64,000 nt of DNA from Streptomyces orinoci (GTDB lineage: Bacteria; Actinomycetota; Actinomycetes; Streptomycetales; Streptomycetaceae): the NCBI RefSeq assembly GCF_003121295.1, contig NZ_PHNC01000029.1:620001-684000 (forward strand). Direction: 5' to 3'. A program made the translations under genes and the position numbers. The notes below the pieces were generated by a model, which did not search any database, was not told where the DNA came from, and worked only from the letters and a program-made list of their open reading frames with translations. This document shows positions 62,839 to 64,000 of the stretch, one piece after another. How positions within the stretch are numbered: position 1 is the first letter of the stretch; every line of letters starts with the position of its first letter.

Positions 62839-62876
62839 GGCGTGGCGCCCGCCGACCGCGTCGGGGGCGCCACGCC
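62839..62876. terminator. Bidirectional hairpin terminator
   Basis: GGCGTGGCGCCC (62839-62850) pairs perfectly with GGGCGCCACGCC (62865-62876) around a 14-base loop. It lies eight bases after the transferase stop and ahead of the convergent chaplin stop at 62930. Confidence 0.75.
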
Positions 62877-62929
62877 GGGGGACGGTCCGCTTGTGGCGGG
62901 CGTCCCGGTCGCGGAGGGTGCTCCGCGCG

Positions 62930-63169
62930 TCAGGAGTTGATGCAGACGTTGCCGCTCGCCGCGTTCAGCAGACCGACGATGTCGATGGAGTTACCACAGA
63001 GGTTGATCGGCACATGGATCGGGATCTGGATGACATCACCGGAGAGCACACCGGGCGAGTGGGCGACAACGCCTTCCGCGTCCGCGTCGGCTACGGCGGT
63101 GCCGGTGACGCCGGCAAGAGCGAAGCCCACTGAGGCGGTCAGTACAGCTGCCTTGGCGAATCGTGACAT
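62930..63169 (-). CDS. Short chaplin (surface amyloid protein)
   Basis: A 79-residue secreted protein. The signal peptide (KAAVLTASVGFALAGVTGTAVA) is followed by one chaplin domain: SPGVLSGDVIQIPIHVPINL, a Cys in NLCGNSIDIVGLLNAA and a second Cys in GNVCINS. Short chaplins assemble into amyloid fibres that make aerial hyphae hydrophobic and allow them to emerge. There is no sortase signal, as expected for the ChpD-H group. ATG at 63169 has AAAGGTG upstream. This is a strong marker for Streptomyces-type bacteria. Confidence 0.95.
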   Translation of the reverse strand: MSRFAKAAVLTASVGFALAGVTGTAVADADAEGVVAHSPGVLSGDVIQIPIHVPINLCGNSIDIVGLLNAASGNVCINS

Positions 63170-63374
63170 GTGGTGACACCTTTGTTCGGTCTGACGGAAC
63201 GAGCTCACGGCCAGTGACCGGTCGCAGCCCGGATAAACGCATGGCAGACGCAAAGGTTTCGTCGGTGAAGCGGACGGGTGACCGTCTGTCACCGGATGGG
63301 ATGTGTCCGGAAAACTACCGTTCTGTTAGCGCCCGCACCATGGGGACGGCTGGCGAGCGGCCGTCCGGCGCCGC

Positions 63375-64000
63375 CTATGAGCACTCGCCGGACCGGCGCC
63401 CCTCTCCCGCCAGATGTTCCATCAGCACCGCCCGCAGCTCCCGTGCGGCGCGCGGCGGTGGGGCGTCCTTGCGGTGTGCCACCGCGACGGTACGGCGCAT
63501 CCGGCCGTCCGCGAAGGGGGTGACCCGCAGCCCCGAGCGGGCCGCCACCATGCCGGGCACCACCGCCAGGCCCAACCCGGCCCGGACAAAGCCCAGTACG
63601 GCATCCATCTCGCCGCCCTCCACGGTGAAGGAGGGCTCGAAACCGGCCGCCCGGCAGGCGGCGATGGTCATCTCCCGCAGGTCATAGCCGCGCCGGAACA
63701 TCACCATGGGCAGTCCGCGCAGCTCCTCGACGCGCAGCCGGGCGCGGCGGGTCGGCGGCGGTACGGACGGCGAGGTGACCACCACCAGCTCCTCATGGAG
63801 GAGTTCGGTGGTGGTCAGGGCCGGGGCGCCCACACCCAGCGGGGTGATGATCAGCGCCAGGTCCAGGCCACCGGCGGCCAGGGTGCGCACCAGGTCCTGG
63901 GAGCCGCCCTCGTCGATCAGCAGCTCGATGCCGGGGAAACGGGCGTGATAGGCGCGCAGCACATCGGGGACCAGGCTGGCGCACAGGCTGGGCGGGGCAC
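63375..64000 (-). CDS. LysR-family transcriptional regulator, N-terminus beyond the window
   Basis: The visible 208 codons form the substrate-binding domain: LRAYHARFPGIELLIDEGGSQDLV, LAAGGLDLALIITPLG, HEELVVVTSPSVPP, LPMVMFRRGYDLREMTIAACRAAGF and GEMDAVLGFVRAGLGLAVVPG. The reading frame stays open to the right edge, so the DNA-binding N-terminus (about 90 residues) lies outside. The inducer and target genes cannot be seen; LysR targets are usually divergent neighbours, here out of view. Confidence 0.9.
   Translation of the reverse strand, partial: APPSLCASLVPDVLRAYHARFPGIELLIDEGGSQDLVRTLAAGGLDLALIITPLGVGAPALTTTELLHEELVVVTSPSVPPPTRRARLRVEELRGLPMVMFRRGYDLREMTIAACRAAGFEPSFTVEGGEMDAVLGFVRAGLGLAVVPGMVAARSGLRVTPFADGRMRRTVAVAHRKDAPPPRAARELRAVLMEHLAGEGRRSGECS

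Overview
The window is high-GC actinobacterial DNA, almost certainly from Streptomyces or a close relative. The evidence is a short chaplin gene, an SsbB-type single-strand binding protein, a glnX-glnH-pknG sensing operon, XRE/DUF5753 regulators, GTG and TTG starts with purine-rich ribosome sites, ATGA-type gene overlaps, and dispersed GC-rich intergenic palindromes. Nearly all of it is coding; there is no CRISPR array, insertion sequence or phage block.

Layout, left to right. (1) 1-10341: 4-alpha-glucanotransferase malQ (its C-terminus is off the left edge); a divergent secreted GH84-type glycosidase whose catalytic Asp pair is missing; an aegerolysin-type secreted protein; a Tat-exported metallo-beta-lactamase-fold protein; a three-gene small protein/DUF6879/XRE module; and a serine hydrolase. 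(2) 10358-15940: a large SARP/NB-ARC/TPR regulator, a secreted B-lectin protein, an HNH endonuclease and an MscS channel. (3) 16447-26709: one co-directional signalling operon with a GlnX-like membrane protein, GlnH-like binding protein, coiled-coil protein, PknG kinase, PP2C phosphatase, VWA protein, FHA protein and a truncated globin. This is the glnX-glnH-pknG amino-acid sensing unit with added phosphatase and phospho-reader genes, three of whose products carry zinc ribbons. (4) 26836-35616: a thioesterase, EttA, a thioester-domain surface protein with an LAxTG sorting signal, SsbB and twin dynamin-like GTPases. (5) 35911-38191: tRNA-Arg(UCU), then a TetR regulator with a perfect operator and an MFS exporter containing a TTA codon.

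(6) 38125-59346 is the centrepiece: about 21 kb with every gene on the minus strand, many translationally coupled. In transcription order it encodes an MMPL exporter, a LuxR regulator, a 42-residue precursor peptide, a methyltransferase, acyltransferase, ketoreductase, ACP, ketosynthase, enoyl reductase, thioester reductase, class-III aminotransferase, SRPBCC protein, acyl-CoA dehydrogenase, E1-like protein, SagB-type dehydrogenase, an E1-like/YcaO fusion, an unknown protein, an active/inactive M16 peptidase pair and a MOSC protein. The precursor gene was too short to be obvious; its core reads CSTSTSTSSLDISEVEFE. I read this as a RiPP cluster in which YcaO and SagB enzymes make azol(in)es on the Cys/Ser/Thr core, while a dedicated fatty-acid set makes a lipid, probably a fatty amine (thioester reductase plus transaminase), for attachment to the peptide. 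An MMPL pump would export the lipopeptide. Upstream of the precursor lies a decayed second copy of the core, and both copies are preceded by the same inverted-repeat operator. A strong hairpin separates the precursor gene from the enzyme genes.

(7) 59659-64000: a flavin amine oxidase, a metallophosphoesterase coupled to an Sfp-type phosphopantetheinyl transferase (which could activate the cluster ACP), a chaplin, and a LysR regulator running off the right edge.

Functions were assigned by reading motifs and gene order; no database search was possible.
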